Assembly: GCF_014066305.1 (NCBI RefSeq)
Contig: NW_023501036.1
Span: 2,119,501-2,183,500 of the forward strand
Direction: 5' to 3'
Source: Letharia columbiana
Lineage: Eukaryota > Ascomycota > Lecanoromycetes > Lecanorales > Parmeliaceae
Length of the DNA stretch: 64,000 nt
Both the position numbers and the translations under genes were made by a program. The notes below the pieces were generated by a model. That model did no database searches and had not been told where the DNA came from. It saw only the letters and a program-made list of their open reading frames with translations. Shown here in pieces: positions 19,933 through 31,130 of this stretch. How positions within the stretch are numbered: position 1 is the first letter of the stretch; each line of letters opens with the position of its first letter.

Positions 19933-22691
19933 GGTGATGATGGGGATGTTGCGAAGGTTTGAGGGTCGCGTGATTGAAGACTGCTGGTTCGACGAGATAA
20001 CTTTATAATCAGGAGTCTGGAACTGTAATAATGACTTCAAAGTTGTGTTGACACTGAGAGTGACACTGTACGATAGATTTTATGAGAATTGAGGCACTAT
20101 GTAATACTCATAGAGGATGAGTTTCGGGTATTTTTGCATCGAAAGCGGGGCTGGGTGGCTTTGATCGAAGCTTGAGAGCCAGAAATACGCAACATTACCG
20201 AGTTGCTCGCTGCGTCATCCATCTCTCGTAAGCACAGCCTCCCAACCTCCTCGTAATGTATTTTAGATCCGTAAGGATATACCAAAATAGGAACAAAATG
20301 ATTACAGTAAAGTATGGTTACGGCTCGCTACAATGCCCCGAACAGAGCGAAGGCAATTCTGCTAGCGTGTTTACGTAAGGCAAAGCAATACCACATTGAA
20401 GAAGGGAAAGCAAAAATCTCGATGAATTTGACCCAACGAGACTAGATATTGAATTGCTTTTTGAGAGAAAGAATGACAACATGAGTGGTTAATGAACAAT
20501 CCAAAACGACATATACTGAGTAAATACTATCGAAAGCAACACACATTCGCGATTCCGAAAGGCCGATTGGATACTACCACTTCTTGTCAGAAATATCCCA
20601 GCTCGCCAGCGGCCTGAATGCCAACCCTACCATGGAATTGAGAGAGCACCGTGACGACTGCTCGATGATCAAAGGTTGGGCTTCTCGTAGCGATGCTGGT
20701 CTTTGCCCTTGCGTTGGCATCTCCATCGGCTGCCCGCCCTCGTGCTCTTCCACTAAGTCGACCATCTATTTCCTGGCATTCAGTGCCTGAAAACGTAAGC
20801 GATGCGACACACAAAAGAGTCTCCCACGTACTGCTGCGAGTAGACTCCGTATACCATTGCCACAATATGAGAGCCGTATTCAGAGTTTGATGAGCCTCAA
20901 TTTTCGCACTCCAGTGGCTGTAGCTATTTATGGAACAAGGCTGAGGCCAAAAACGGCCCATACCAGTTCGGTACTAGAGGCCGATTTACGCTCGTAGAGC
21001 AATTCTCAGCAATTGAAGTTTTTATCTCCATCATTGTCCATCACGACAGCGATTTGGCCATGACGATATCAACTCATCGAAGATTCGAACGGAGTTCTTC
21101 TGATCTTTATCGAAACTGTCGACTCGCTGTCGTGTGTCGCTGTGAAGCCTCCACCATGAGAGCTTTCTCTTACATGGGTACGATACAATAAGCCCAAAGA
21201 CCAGAAAAACAGAGAGTAAGCTGTTGCCTTCTGAGAATATCGAGACTCAGAAGGACCATTCCCAGGCATGTGATTCATGTCTCATCCAGCTCAGGCCCAA
21301 TATAGGAAGCCTGACGAGGCTCTGGCTTGTGCGAAGGATGACACCGTCGCTGTCGGATCCTGCAGGATTCTAGAGCTGCGTGGCGTGTGGCGCGCGTGGA
21401 CAAAAACCGCTTCGAGATCTTGGAATAACTTTCAACGAGCTTGTGCCACTATCTTATGCAGGGCAAAGCCGTCCATGCAGGTACAATCATAGCTAATCTG
21501 TCACGGATCCTTCCGATATCTAGATCAATATTAAGAACGTCCACACAAGGCCTCACACCTTTGGGCCTATATCTAGTTCGACAACACAGCCTCCAATGAT
21601 TCCTGGTCAAGTGACTCTCTCGTTTTTGAGCTGTGAATACCTTCAAACACAGCGGATGGATCTCCTTTCGCCTTCTCTGTGCGCAGTACTAGGTAGGTGA
21701 CCACTCCCTAAAAATGGAACATCGAACTTAAGTGTAGGCCTATGGCTTGAGTATGTTCGACCCAACGGGAAAGAGCGTGACTGGCGCATACATCATTTGG
21801 CACTAGAAGAAGCTCGTTCAGCGCCGTTGTATCGTTACTGATCACGGAGAACACAGGAATTCAGCGAAGCGTTCTACTTCTTTTCAGATTTCACTCTTGA
21901 CGCCGAAGAGAAAGTTGCTGTCAGTTGAGGCTCTTCGGGTAACGGATCCTTGGGGATTTGTTTCATTTCACCGGATCATCTTACTGTCCGGGCTACGCCC
22001 GAGGAGTCATAATCCAATAGGACTCCACCAGCAAATTTCAGTATGGTAATTCCTAAACCACTGCTTCCTGCTTACCTCAACACAACCTGTGAAACACAAT
22101 CCACAACAGCTAAGATCGAGAAGCCTCATGGCCACCTTGAAGCATCCAGCCCCTCATACTATTACCGTCCCCGCAAGGAAGACTCAGGAGCACGCGACCA
22201 TCTTGCGCTGCTTTCACCTCTGAAGCCTAACAAAGATGAAACGCATCCACGATGGCTAAGGTCAGTAAGCCACAAGACTCAGTCAAGGCGCCCACCACTT
22301 GATACCACTGTAATGGCAGTCAGGAAGCTTCAGGAACATAGGGTCCTGTTGCACTGCTTCTCACCTATGGTGCCTAAGAATGTTGAAACGCATCTACGCT
22401 GCCTGTAGGAATCAGGTAGCATAACACCCTTTGAACCATCGAAGTAAGGTCGGTCCGTGTATATATACCCCGTCGCAATCCACTGTCACAGCTTATCCCA
22501 AACAGCATCTTCTTCACCTTCCAGCATCATTCTCTTTGTCTTCTCTCGTATATACTGCTAAATCCCCGACACTGGTTGTCTCGTTCACGCATTCTACTCT
22601 CATTCAACAGTCTACAATCACCACCACCAACACACCTTCTCACATTCCTTATCTTTCAATTTACACCAACTCCACCATTACCACCAACACG
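19933..22691. other. Intergenic; diverged 147-bp tandem repeat near right end
   Basis: No gene is supported. The repeat at about 22120-22413 is listed separately. The last 250 bases before 22692 are CT-rich with CACC(A/T)-type runs, typical of a strong fungal promoter and leader for the secreted protein downstream. A tatatata-like motif lies near 22460. Confidence 0.45.
22120..22413. repeat. Two diverged 147-bp tandem units
   Basis: gatgaaacgcatccacg at 22235 and gttgaaacgcatctacg at 22382 are 147 bp apart. The flanking parts (ttcacctctgaagcctaa and ctcacctatggtgcctaa; aggaagactcaggagca and aggaagcttcaggaaca) keep the same offset. A frame is open through both units (22043-22408), so a repeat-containing protein cannot be excluded, but there is no other sign of coding. 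Confidence 0.6.
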
Positions 22692-23447
22692 ATGCAGGTC
22701 CATCAGCTCGTGGCACTATTGCCCCTCCTTGCAGCTCCCCTCAGCGTCCTCGCCATCCCCAACGGAGCATGCGACGGGCAATCCGACGGCCTATCCATCA
22801 CATGGTCCGGCAACGCCGAGGGCGCCTACTACACCTTCAACAACGGCGCCAGCACCGGCCCCGCAACCGGCTGCACAGACCTCGGCTCCGGCTTCGCCGG
22901 CCAAGTCGGCATATCCTACATGGGCGCCAACGGCCACCCCCACGCCGACGGCACGATTCTCGAAACCAACCCGTCCGGCTACTTCGACATCAGCTACATC
23001 CTCGGCTACACCCTCCCCGTCGTCTGTTCCGCCAACGGCGCCTCCACCGGCTGCGCCATCGACCTTTTCGGCTCCGGCACCCCGTGCCCCAGCGCCGTGC
23101 AGGACGGCGTCTGCGTAAACCCCACCGGCCCCGGCGGATCCAGAGACCCGGGCAGCTACCCAAACTCCGCGACCGCTTGGCCGTGGTGCAACGCGTGTTC
23201 ACCACCGGACCCCTTCTTCGCACCCTGCTCGGGCTCCGCCTACACCTACCCTTACGATGACGGTGCGACGGTGGGACCGGCTACGGGCTCCATACAGTGC
23301 TGTGTTGGCACCGCGTGCGGCTCTACGGGCAGGGAGGGTAGTGGGAAGGGGGGCAGCAACGAGCCGAACCGAGCCCAACCTTGCGCTCCTTGCGCTTCCG
23401 GCAGCAAGCGGAGCCTTCTCGGGCGGAGGTGGAGCAAGGAAGAGTAA
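22692..23447 (+). CDS. Thaumatin-like secreted protein
   Basis: A 251-aa protein from the ATG at 22692. It has a signal peptide (MQVHQLVALLPLLAAPLSVLA), then a Cys-rich domain with about 14 cysteines. Features that point to the thaumatin/osmotin-like fold are the GYFDISYILGYTLPVVC segment, the GCAIDLF segment, CVNP and the C-terminal PFFAPCSGSAYTYPYDD, which corresponds to the C-P-x-A-Y-x-Y-x-x-D-D block of thaumatins. The tail is basic and Gly/Ser-rich. Codons are strongly GC-biased at third positions, unlike many neighbours, which suggests high expression. Fungal thaumatin-like proteins are secreted and some act on beta-glucan; activity here is not shown. Confidence 0.75.
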   Translation: MQVHQLVALLPLLAAPLSVLAIPNGACDGQSDGLSITWSGNAEGAYYTFNNGASTGPATGCTDLGSGFAGQVGISYMGANGHPHADGTILETNPSGYFDISYILGYTLPVVCSANGASTGCAIDLFGSGTPCPSAVQDGVCVNPTGPGGSRDPGSYPNSATAWPWCNACSPPDPFFAPCSGSAYTYPYDDGATVGPATGSIQCCVGTACGSTGREGSGKGGSNEPNRAQPCAPCASGSKRSLLGRRWSKEE

Positions 23448-23460
23448 GCTGGTTCTTACT

Positions 23461-23644
23461 CAGTGAGCGTCTATTCGATGGGGACTGGGTGTGCTATTTT
23501 CTCCACGGATTCTGCCGCATAGCGCTGGAGTATGGGTTCTTTTTGGATTCGCGATCTCTTCCTCCTTTTCGAGCATAGCGTCGGCGCACGTCGTCTTGGG
23601 TTTGCGATCCACTGTCTCTGTCTTTGAAGCATAGCGTTGGAGTC
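23461..23644. repeat. 56-bp degenerate tandem repeat
   Basis: The octamer gcatagcg recurs at 23517, 23573 and 23629, exactly 56 bp apart, each followed by a CT-rich and T-rich stretch. A weaker copy starts at 23461. The array begins 14 bp after the thaumatin-like stop codon and so would lie in its 3' untranslated region. Confidence 0.7.
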
Positions 23645-24280
23645 TATTGATCTTGCATTGCACATTCGGCGCTGTTCGCACGGTCTTGTTTGATATTTGC
23701 TGCACATATGGGACATGCTGGACATAAGGGGCGCTTCTTGTGCAGGATACCCATCAGCGCTTTGGGCATTGGTTGTTTCTTGTTTTCACTCTGTCTTTGT
23801 GTACATATCGTGCTCCTCAGAGTTTCACACTCTTGACTCACAGTCCTTACCCTTAAACAGAACGCGTTCTCAATGTCATTCTTTCATACTCTCCTCGCGT
23901 CTTTTGAGCCAAAGTCGCTTCGGAAACTTCTTGACCCAAGGCCGCTTAGCGCGAAAGTACCGCACCATTTGCAACTTCCCCTCGATCGGCAAAGAGACCC
24001 TTGTCGTCAACACTACTGTGGGGAAACAGTGATTGGACATCGATGGATCATGACCCGGAGATCCATCCGCGGACACTGCCCCCACAATGTGGCTACTACA
24101 TAGCGTCCGATAAGCATCTGATCAACAGTGATAAGGAATTCTTCCATACATCACTTTACATTCACCATTTATCTAATTCTCCCCATCCTCTCCAATCCCA
24201 CCGTCCCCCACATCCACAACCGTAACCCCCCTCACCCAACGCCCAACCCTCCCCCCCCTTCACGCCAACGCAAAGTAAAA

Positions 24281-25094
24281 ATGCTAACCCTCATCTCCGC
24301 CCCCCCCCTCCCCCTACGCGCGCAAGAACCGCACCCCCCCCTCGAGAAAGCCATCCCCTCCGCCCTCCGCGCCGAGATCCCCCGGGCGAGCGGCACCGAG
24401 ACCCCCGCGGCACCAACCCGCTGGAGAAGCCGCCGATCCTGCTCTTCGACGCACGGCCGGCCGCCGATCTACGAGTCGTGGTACATCCAGGAGTACATTG
24501 TGCGGAAGTGGGCGGGGAGGGGGCCGCGGTTGATGCCGGAGGGGGTGGAGGGGGCGTTGCAGGGCGAGGCGGGTGCAGGTGGTGGTGATGCGCTGGTGTG
24601 TAGGGTGTAGGGGGGGTTTGTTCATTCGTTTATTCGTTAAATCTTTCTTAATTCAGTCCCGATTGTATATTCGATTGTTTGTTAGTTCAACTATCCGTTT
24701 GCATTGCTCAACGTACCCATACGCGCTCGACTGACGAACGAGCTTTACACAAAAAAACAGGGGCCTCGCATTCTTCGAAACCTCCCGCGGCGACCCGCCA
24801 ATCCCCCGAATGGCTCGCCCGGCAGCTGCGCAAAGTCCACGGCGCCATCAAAGCCACCGACGCCTTCGTGAGAGCGGGCGACGGCGACTTCATCATCGGC
24901 GAACGAGTTGACCGTCGCCGATATCGCGGCCGGGTGCATGATGGGCACATGGGGGGGGGAGACGCGGTTCGGACTCATCAGGTGGAAGGAGGAGTACGCG
25001 GAGCTGGTCAAGTGGTGGGAGAGGCTGGAGGAGCGGGGAGAGTTTCCGGCAGACGAGGCCGGTGATGTTTGATTTGCGGGAGAAGGTCGCGTGA
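24281..25094 (+). pseudogene. Glutathione S-transferase, heavily frameshifted
   Basis: Spread over three frames are the parts of a fungal GST. The N-terminal domain (MLTLISAP, SPYARKNR, LEKAIPSALRAEIP, NPLEKPPILLFD, PPIYESWYIQEYIVRKW) is followed by an intron (about 24601-24760, with a CTGAC and ACAG end). The C-terminal domain (GLAFFETSRGD, EWLARQLRKVHGAI, DAFVRAGDGDFIIGE, TVADIAAGCMMGTW, EEYAELVKWWERL) ends at 25094. At least six one-base slips are needed, many inside C or G runs of 5-8 bases. GSTs conjugate glutathione to electrophiles. No full product can be made from this sequence as written. Decay or homopolymer errors in an assembly would look the same. Confidence 0.75.
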
Positions 25095-26899
25095 TGGAGT
25101 TTTTCGTGGTGACCCGGCGCTGGCTTGCTGGCGGAAGGAGCGTTTGGAGATGTTTGAGGCGGGGTCGAGGAGTTGTGGGGGAGTTTGACCTGGTCACGGG
25201 ATGAAGCTAAGTGTTTTGTTGCATAGAACGCGTATCTCTTTCCTGAAGGGTTGCCTAAAAACCAATCCGACACGCTCAACTCGTGCAAACACCACCCGCT
25301 GCCTTTGGCCTGCTGCTGGCACTCTGACCGCCAGACCTTAGGACGGAAAGCTCGCTGACTAACTTTGAACAAGACCAGCTCTGTTACCTCTCACCACTTG
25401 CAAAAGAGCGCCCGAAAGCCGCTGCAAGACCGAATCTCTGGTTCTGACCCCTCACGCAAAAATAGTTTTTTCGACTCTTCCGGGCCGATGGCCCCTCTTG
25501 TCCTCTTTCAAAGCATGTATGGCACCAAACATCAAGATCTATAAAACAGGCCCCCTTCATAACGGTGGATCTGTTCTTACCAAGGCAACGAAGATTTTTC
25601 GCACAGTGAGCGGGCGAGTAAACGCTGCGTGTCTCTTGCAACGCCTTCTCTTTCGATAGCCGGTCTGCGGTACCCGGTCTTGAGCGGATATTGAGTTACG
25701 GTAGCCAGCAACAACCAGTGTAGCGATCCCAAGAATTAGTCCTGCCATGTATGGGAGCAACAGTGAGAGTCAAAGTCAGGGATTCAAAATAACACACTCA
25801 GTGATAATAGGACGTATACAGATTCATCCGGGTATCTTTCACGAAAGCTGCTAACGATGTTGACGACGAAAGAGACGAACGGATAGGCAACGGCAATTGA
25901 AACTTGCCAAACGGAAAAACCCTGGCCGAGAACTCATAGCAAGCTTCACCTTGCCGAACGGTCCAACGGGGAATCACTTAGGTCCACCGCGGGCCGAGGA
26001 AGATACGGTCTCCCGAGGTTGTCTCTGCCGGTATCTTACACAGCAGGCACCTGGCTAGCTATCATCATCAACGATTATTCTGTGACGCCTGATAAATGTC
26101 TTACGCCGTGCGTGGAGAAACGGGATTTAACGTATAAGGGAAGATATCAGAGGAGAGAATCGGTCAAAAGGCGATACATACTTCCTCGGGTCCACTCTCG
26201 ACTGTGGGCAGATACAAAGGACCAGATGACTTTTCGGTGGCAATGTCATCATATGTCGTAGAGGATGTTGAAAACGGTGCTCCCAGCGCAGTGCCAGACC
26301 CCTTCAGCTCAGGCGTGCGTGCAACTTGTCATTTGACGTCGTGATGGCCTGAGGCTTATTGTGGCATGACAATCATACGTTGTGGTTGATGACGGACCCA
26401 GCTGCAGGCTTCACGAGCTTGATCTGTTAGGGGGCAAGGACATTTAAATCCGTCGAAGTTTTCGAAGTTTGCTCGCAAAAAGGGGGTAAGGTCGGTGGCT
26501 GCTCTGGATTGTGTGAGTCTTAGAGATTAAGATCGTCGCTAACGGAAATGGATGGTTAAGTTCTTATCCACATTAAGGCAATGTAATTACCACCTATGCC
26601 TGAGCGCAGTAAAATGTTAGAGTGCTACCAGCGGAGTGGATAGCCTGCTTGACGGATTTGTTACAATCAGCGCCTTCCATGGATTTGACCTACATCCCAT
26701 TCTCCACTCAGAACATGAATATCTTTCTTTCTTCTTTTTTGATTGGCAGTGACTCGCTAGAAACCCGCGAGCTGGCGCAAAACGCCGACATTCTGTTTTC
26801 TGTGGAGACGCAATTCACCAACTTCACTGTTCCGGTCTCCATTACACCCAAGGGTCATAAGCACATCGATTGAATACATTCGACGCTCATATCCACTCA
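25095..26899. other. No confident gene
   Basis: A minus-strand frame at 25557-25760 has one membrane-like segment (GLILGIATLVVAGY) and could be an exon, but I could not connect it to others. I see no RNA or repeat. Confidence 0.4.
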
Positions 26900-28071
26900 C
26901 TATGGTACATACTTGGTCAACTCCAAACAATCTCTCTGTTCCGCATTCTCAATCTTATTCCACCAATGCTCCGTAGACTTGCCACCTCGTATCTTCCCCC
27001 TCGCCTGTTTCTCCAGAAACTCCTCTCTAGACTTCGTCCCATAGTGGTGTAAGCCCCATCTGTCCCTTGTGATTGGCTTCCGATCGCAAGACTTGTCAAT
27101 CACGTCCCCATGCTCTCCGACTTGGATAGCTCCATTCTTCAATACGGCGACGCAGTGGCAGTTCCACATGGTGTCAAACAGGGCTGTACGTACAAAAGTC
27201 TTGACCTTGAGGTTGTCGTTGTTGGGATCATCCACGATGCAGCGGTTGAAGGCTTTGCGAGGCCCTTCTGCAGGACGGGTGAGTAAGCCGGCGGAGCTGT
27301 GGACAAGCCAGTTGACGCCCACAGCACCAACGGTATTATTGCGTGCCCACTCGTGTAGGAATCCCGAAAGTGTTTCACCGCCGGTCATTTCTAAGAATTC
27401 ATCCGCATCAAGGAACCCCATCCACGTGTGCCTGTCGCCAAACATTGTTACGCATCCGCTATAGTATTGTTCTTGAATCCCTTTTCGGTCGTCTAGCTGA
27501 TCTGAGTGGAGATGAGGTTGAAAGTAGACCCAGGTGATAGCGGAGGAGGGAATGGGATAGGTTACGCTAGAGAGCGGGGGTTCGGTGCCGTCGTCAAAAA
27601 TATAGAAGCGGCGAATGCCATGGTGGAAATAGTAGTGGGTGAAGAATTCGGGGAGATCTCTGGATTGGTTCTTCACTGCGACACGGTTTAGTACTCTGCT
27701 GGACTGGATTGAGGTGTGCAATAGAACTATAGGCACTGACCTGCCATACAGATTGCCATGTACTCTTCATTATCCGGGGGTGAAAGCGTAGGGAATGGCG
27801 CTGGTAAGGAAACGTTCATTGAAGGACTTGTGACATTGTGTAGTTGGGCATCAACAGTTTGCTGCTCGCTGCCGGCCGAGGCTGTTGTAGAAAATGAAGC
27901 AGGTTTCTCTGCTTCGTTAGACAGAGAACTATAAGTCTTGCGCAACTGCCCTTCGCTGCCAGCGTTGAACCATATTAAAGACAAGAGAGCGCAAACAATG
28001 ACGAAGCCCACGAGACCTTTTGACGGATGAGATCTCGCTGGCCTATCCGAGTGACCATTTCTGTGGGCCAT
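26900..28071 (-). CDS. Putative glycosyltransferase (GT92/DUF23-like), type II membrane
   Basis: A 368-aa protein from exons 28071-27741 and 27675-26900, with a 65-bp intron (27676-27740; donor GTCAGT, branch TACTAAAC, acceptor CGCAG). Residues about 16-38 form a single membrane anchor (GLVGFVIVCALLSLIWF) after a basic N-terminus, followed by a Ser/Thr-rich stem. This is the plan of Golgi type II glycosyltransferases. The catalytic part has FYIFDDG (nucleotide-sugar site) and WMGFLDADEFLE, the D-x-D-like metal site, then an HHYGTKSREEFLEK segment typical of DUF23/GT92-like proteins. The sugar and acceptor are unknown. Start: the ATG at 28071 (MAHRNG); an open upstream frame is rejected because it lacks similarity. 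Confidence 0.85.
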
Positions 28072-29876
28072 GATCAGTAGAATGATGATGAATTGTAAGA
28101 CGAACAGATTGTAAAACCAGAAATTAAGAAGAACATTCTGCGACTGCATGTATGTACAGGAGATGTTAAAAATGGGGGACGGGGCCTTGTCCTGGGCGAG
28201 CAATACCTCATGCCGAAGTGATCAAACATGTTGGGTAGGAATGCTCTCAAATATGCTCTAAAGCTTGACAAACTTTCATCCCACACAAGCTTCCGCGTCA
28301 CTTGCTTGGCTGAACCGAGGGTTGAGCTGGGAAAGAGTTGGTGCGCCAAGACCACGGATGATTGTTGCCGTTGGTCGCATGTTTGCAGATAGCCGATCGC
28401 CTCATCGATCAGGAAGCTCAAGGGACCTTTCTCGGAATTGTGTCAAGTGACTAGAACAAGTAACGCTTCTGAGATAGATGACGCGGCATGTCAATTGTGC
28501 AACGTGTGAGTATCCTGTTGTAACCTGAGAGACAGAGGTCTTCGCATAAATGCACAAGTTATGTCAAAATGGCAAAGAATCTGAAAAACCTTTCATGCTC
28601 CAGAGTCTGAAGTTCAAGATGTAATGAACCAGGGAGCGCACGCCTAGAAAAGGCTAAAAGCGCACTTGAACCCAGACTTGAACTCCACACCCCCGTTTGT
28701 CTCATGCAGTACCTATTTCAAAAGAGCAAAAGGACTGTCAGCCAGTGCGGAGGGTAGGAAAAGAGACCTGTTAGGAGCAGTTTATCGCCATTCTTCGCTA
28801 TTCGTTATACGCAATCATAGCATAAGCCTGTGTCACAAAGATTGGGGGGGGGAACGAAGGTCAGACGGACACTCTCCGGTCGCCGGAAAGATTCATGGTC
28901 ACTCCTTCACCACTGCGCTGACTGGGCCTTCTAAGGGACAGTACGCTGTTAGTAATGTAACGCACAAAAGCAAGACCCTTACTCTGTGAAAACATTGTGG
29001 GGCATTTCAAGGAGAGCCAAGGATCGAGGGCGGGACAGTGAATACATTTGAGGCCAAAACCAGAAATACATGCTTAAATCAGTAAGGATCGAAACATCAA
29101 ACACGACGCAAGTTACATAGTGAAATGACGGAATCTGAGAACTGGATATTCTGGGCATCGGCAGAATATAGGACAGATACAAGGCGAAGACTGGAGGATT
29201 GCTAGCAAACACTGGATCCACAGCCAACGTTTAGACTGTCGCAAAGGTCACTTAGACACTCGAGGTCATATTGATCCACAAGGTGGCGTAGGTGGATTCG
29301 TGCACCTTGCTCTCCTTGAAGCGAGTTGTGGAAGCAATTTGAAGGGATCTTCTCTGTGGCTGTCGCCCGAGACGGTCGATGCTACAAGTAGCGTCGGTAG
29401 CTTTATAGAAGACGGGAGGCTCATTAAATAAAGTATTATACCACTTCTAGGCTGTTGAAGCGCGTTTAATGCTAACAGCTCGGATAGTGGAAGCTGGCGT
29501 AACGGCGTGAGAGCGGTCTAAAGTAGAACATATCATTGGTGTGCTGTCGCTTGATTGAATTTGTGTATAGAGTAGTGTAAAGTATGCTATGCGGCTAATT
29601 TAGCGTCAATAGTGACGTATGGGAAGGAGCATCTTAACTTCCTATCAAACCAATCTTACGCCCTCCTCTGTCAGTAATCTCGGCCAAAAGAAAATTCATT
29701 GAGAATTTCATTCGCTGCCAGCCTCGTGACGGAGACAACTCAGCAACCCCCCCCCCACTTCCACGCCCAATCATAACCCCACCATTCGCCCAACCCGCAG
29801 CCTTGCAGGAGGCTTGTCCGAACTTCTCAGCGGAGACCCACCACTCCCCTACAACATAAATCTCACCCTGGCAGCC
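28072..29876. other. Intergenic, nothing supported
   Basis: Short frames only. The last 100 bases (29735-29876) are C-rich with a poly-C run, resembling the leader of the downstream plus-strand gene. Confidence 0.45.
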
Positions 29877-30504
29877 ATGATCTCTTCAACCTCCAAAGCA
29901 TTCTTGTCCATCATGGCGCGCCCCTGCCGCCTACGAGCTCCTTCGCACATGCGAATTTCTACCATAAAGCAGCAAGTGCGTTCTCCAGAGCCACTACTCA
30001 GAGTTCCAATCCACCGCCAATTCTCTCAAACGCTCTCCTTCGCTTTGCCCAGGAAGGACTCTCAGGATAAGGACAGCATCAACACGGAGGCGACGGAGTA
30101 CAGTAAGAGCGCAACGGACGATGAGGGGGCTAGGCAGGAGGATGCAGCTTTCGATCCCGATATCACAGACCCTCAGGAACAGAAGGACAAAGCTGGGGAG
30201 GGCACAGGAAAGGGCACGGTGAGCATATCTAGTCCACATATGCGGGGTGGTCGTCTTTAGGCTCTTCGACAGCTTTGGAATACTCTGCACACACTACAAT
30301 TCTCCGAGTTCGAGTGCTAACGCATCATCCCCGCAGGATACGAACAATCCTCTTGATGTCAGTCCCGCGAACCCAGAAGTCAGCAAGCAACGAGGAGAAA
30401 CAGAGGGTGGAGCAGAGAACTCGAGCAGCAGCTCTGATACCAAGAGCGATAGGAAGAGGTCAAGTGGAGGCTCTAGTCCGAGCAAGGGGAGCAAGGTCGC
30501 TTGA
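29877..30504 (+). CDS. Conserved-looking fungal protein, probably mitochondrial
   Basis: A 169-aa protein from exons 29877-30218 and 30337-30504, with a 118-bp intron (donor GTGAGC, branch TGCTAAC, acceptor CCGCAG, phase 0). The N-terminal 55 residues are Arg/Ser-rich without acids (MISSTSKAFLSIMARPCRLR) and look like a mitochondrial targeting sequence. The rest is charged and disordered. The motif NPLDVSPANPEVSKQRGE at the start of exon 2 is one I associate with a small conserved protein of filamentous ascomycetes, of unknown function. The tail is Ser/Gly-rich and ends KGSKVA. Confidence 0.75.
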
Positions 30505-31130
30505 AAAGTGAAGCAAGACAAACACCTAGTTCTAAGCATGGGCGATGTTGTCATGTTGGTAACGAGTCTCCTGTTCGATTCGGCCTCTCAGGATACGACT
30601 CTGTTTGCATGCCCAATCTCAACACTATACTCCTGCCATGACCGTGATACGGAATACGACAGTACCCTGGCCTCTCATTTTCGGCAATAATCTGCACGTG
30701 GATACAGTCGGACATTGTCGGCAAGATGCATGATGGAGAGGCGATGGCTTAAATGAAATTGCACGCTTGGGCTTTGGCTTGGGCTTGGGCTTTGGGCTAT
30801 GCACTGAACGGCTAGGGGCCCTCGGGCATAAGGATGCATAAGCGTTTCACATACTTGCGGGGAACAGATTCATAGTAGCGGTGTGAGAACGTCAAACGCT
30901 TCATTGACTGGACGAGGCTGCAAGGTTTCAGAAGCTCAGACGATAAAAATAGATGCTTCTGCATTCGCGATTTCACACAGCCCACCTCCTCCCAATCTTA
31001 GCAATACAATCAAACAATTCTACCTTACACATATTTGTAGCCAAGTCCACTTTTCTCTTTCGAAAATGAATTCATCAGGACTTAGTTCAGTCCTCCGACA
31101 TTCAGGACGTGAGAGGTGGATGTCATCAAG
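30505..31130. other. Intergenic, short GGCTTG low-complexity run
   Basis: Contains a purine/pyrimidine-biased ggcttg/ggcttt run at about 30765-30797. Nothing else is supported. Confidence 0.45.

Noticed and set aside
22576..23260. Arg- and Pro-rich frames overlapping the thaumatin-like gene
   Set aside because: They are frame shadows of the very GC-rich coding region and have no independent motifs.
24128..24610. Independent 160-aa protein at the GST locus
   Set aside because: It is one frame of the broken GST; neighbouring frames supply the missing GST motifs.
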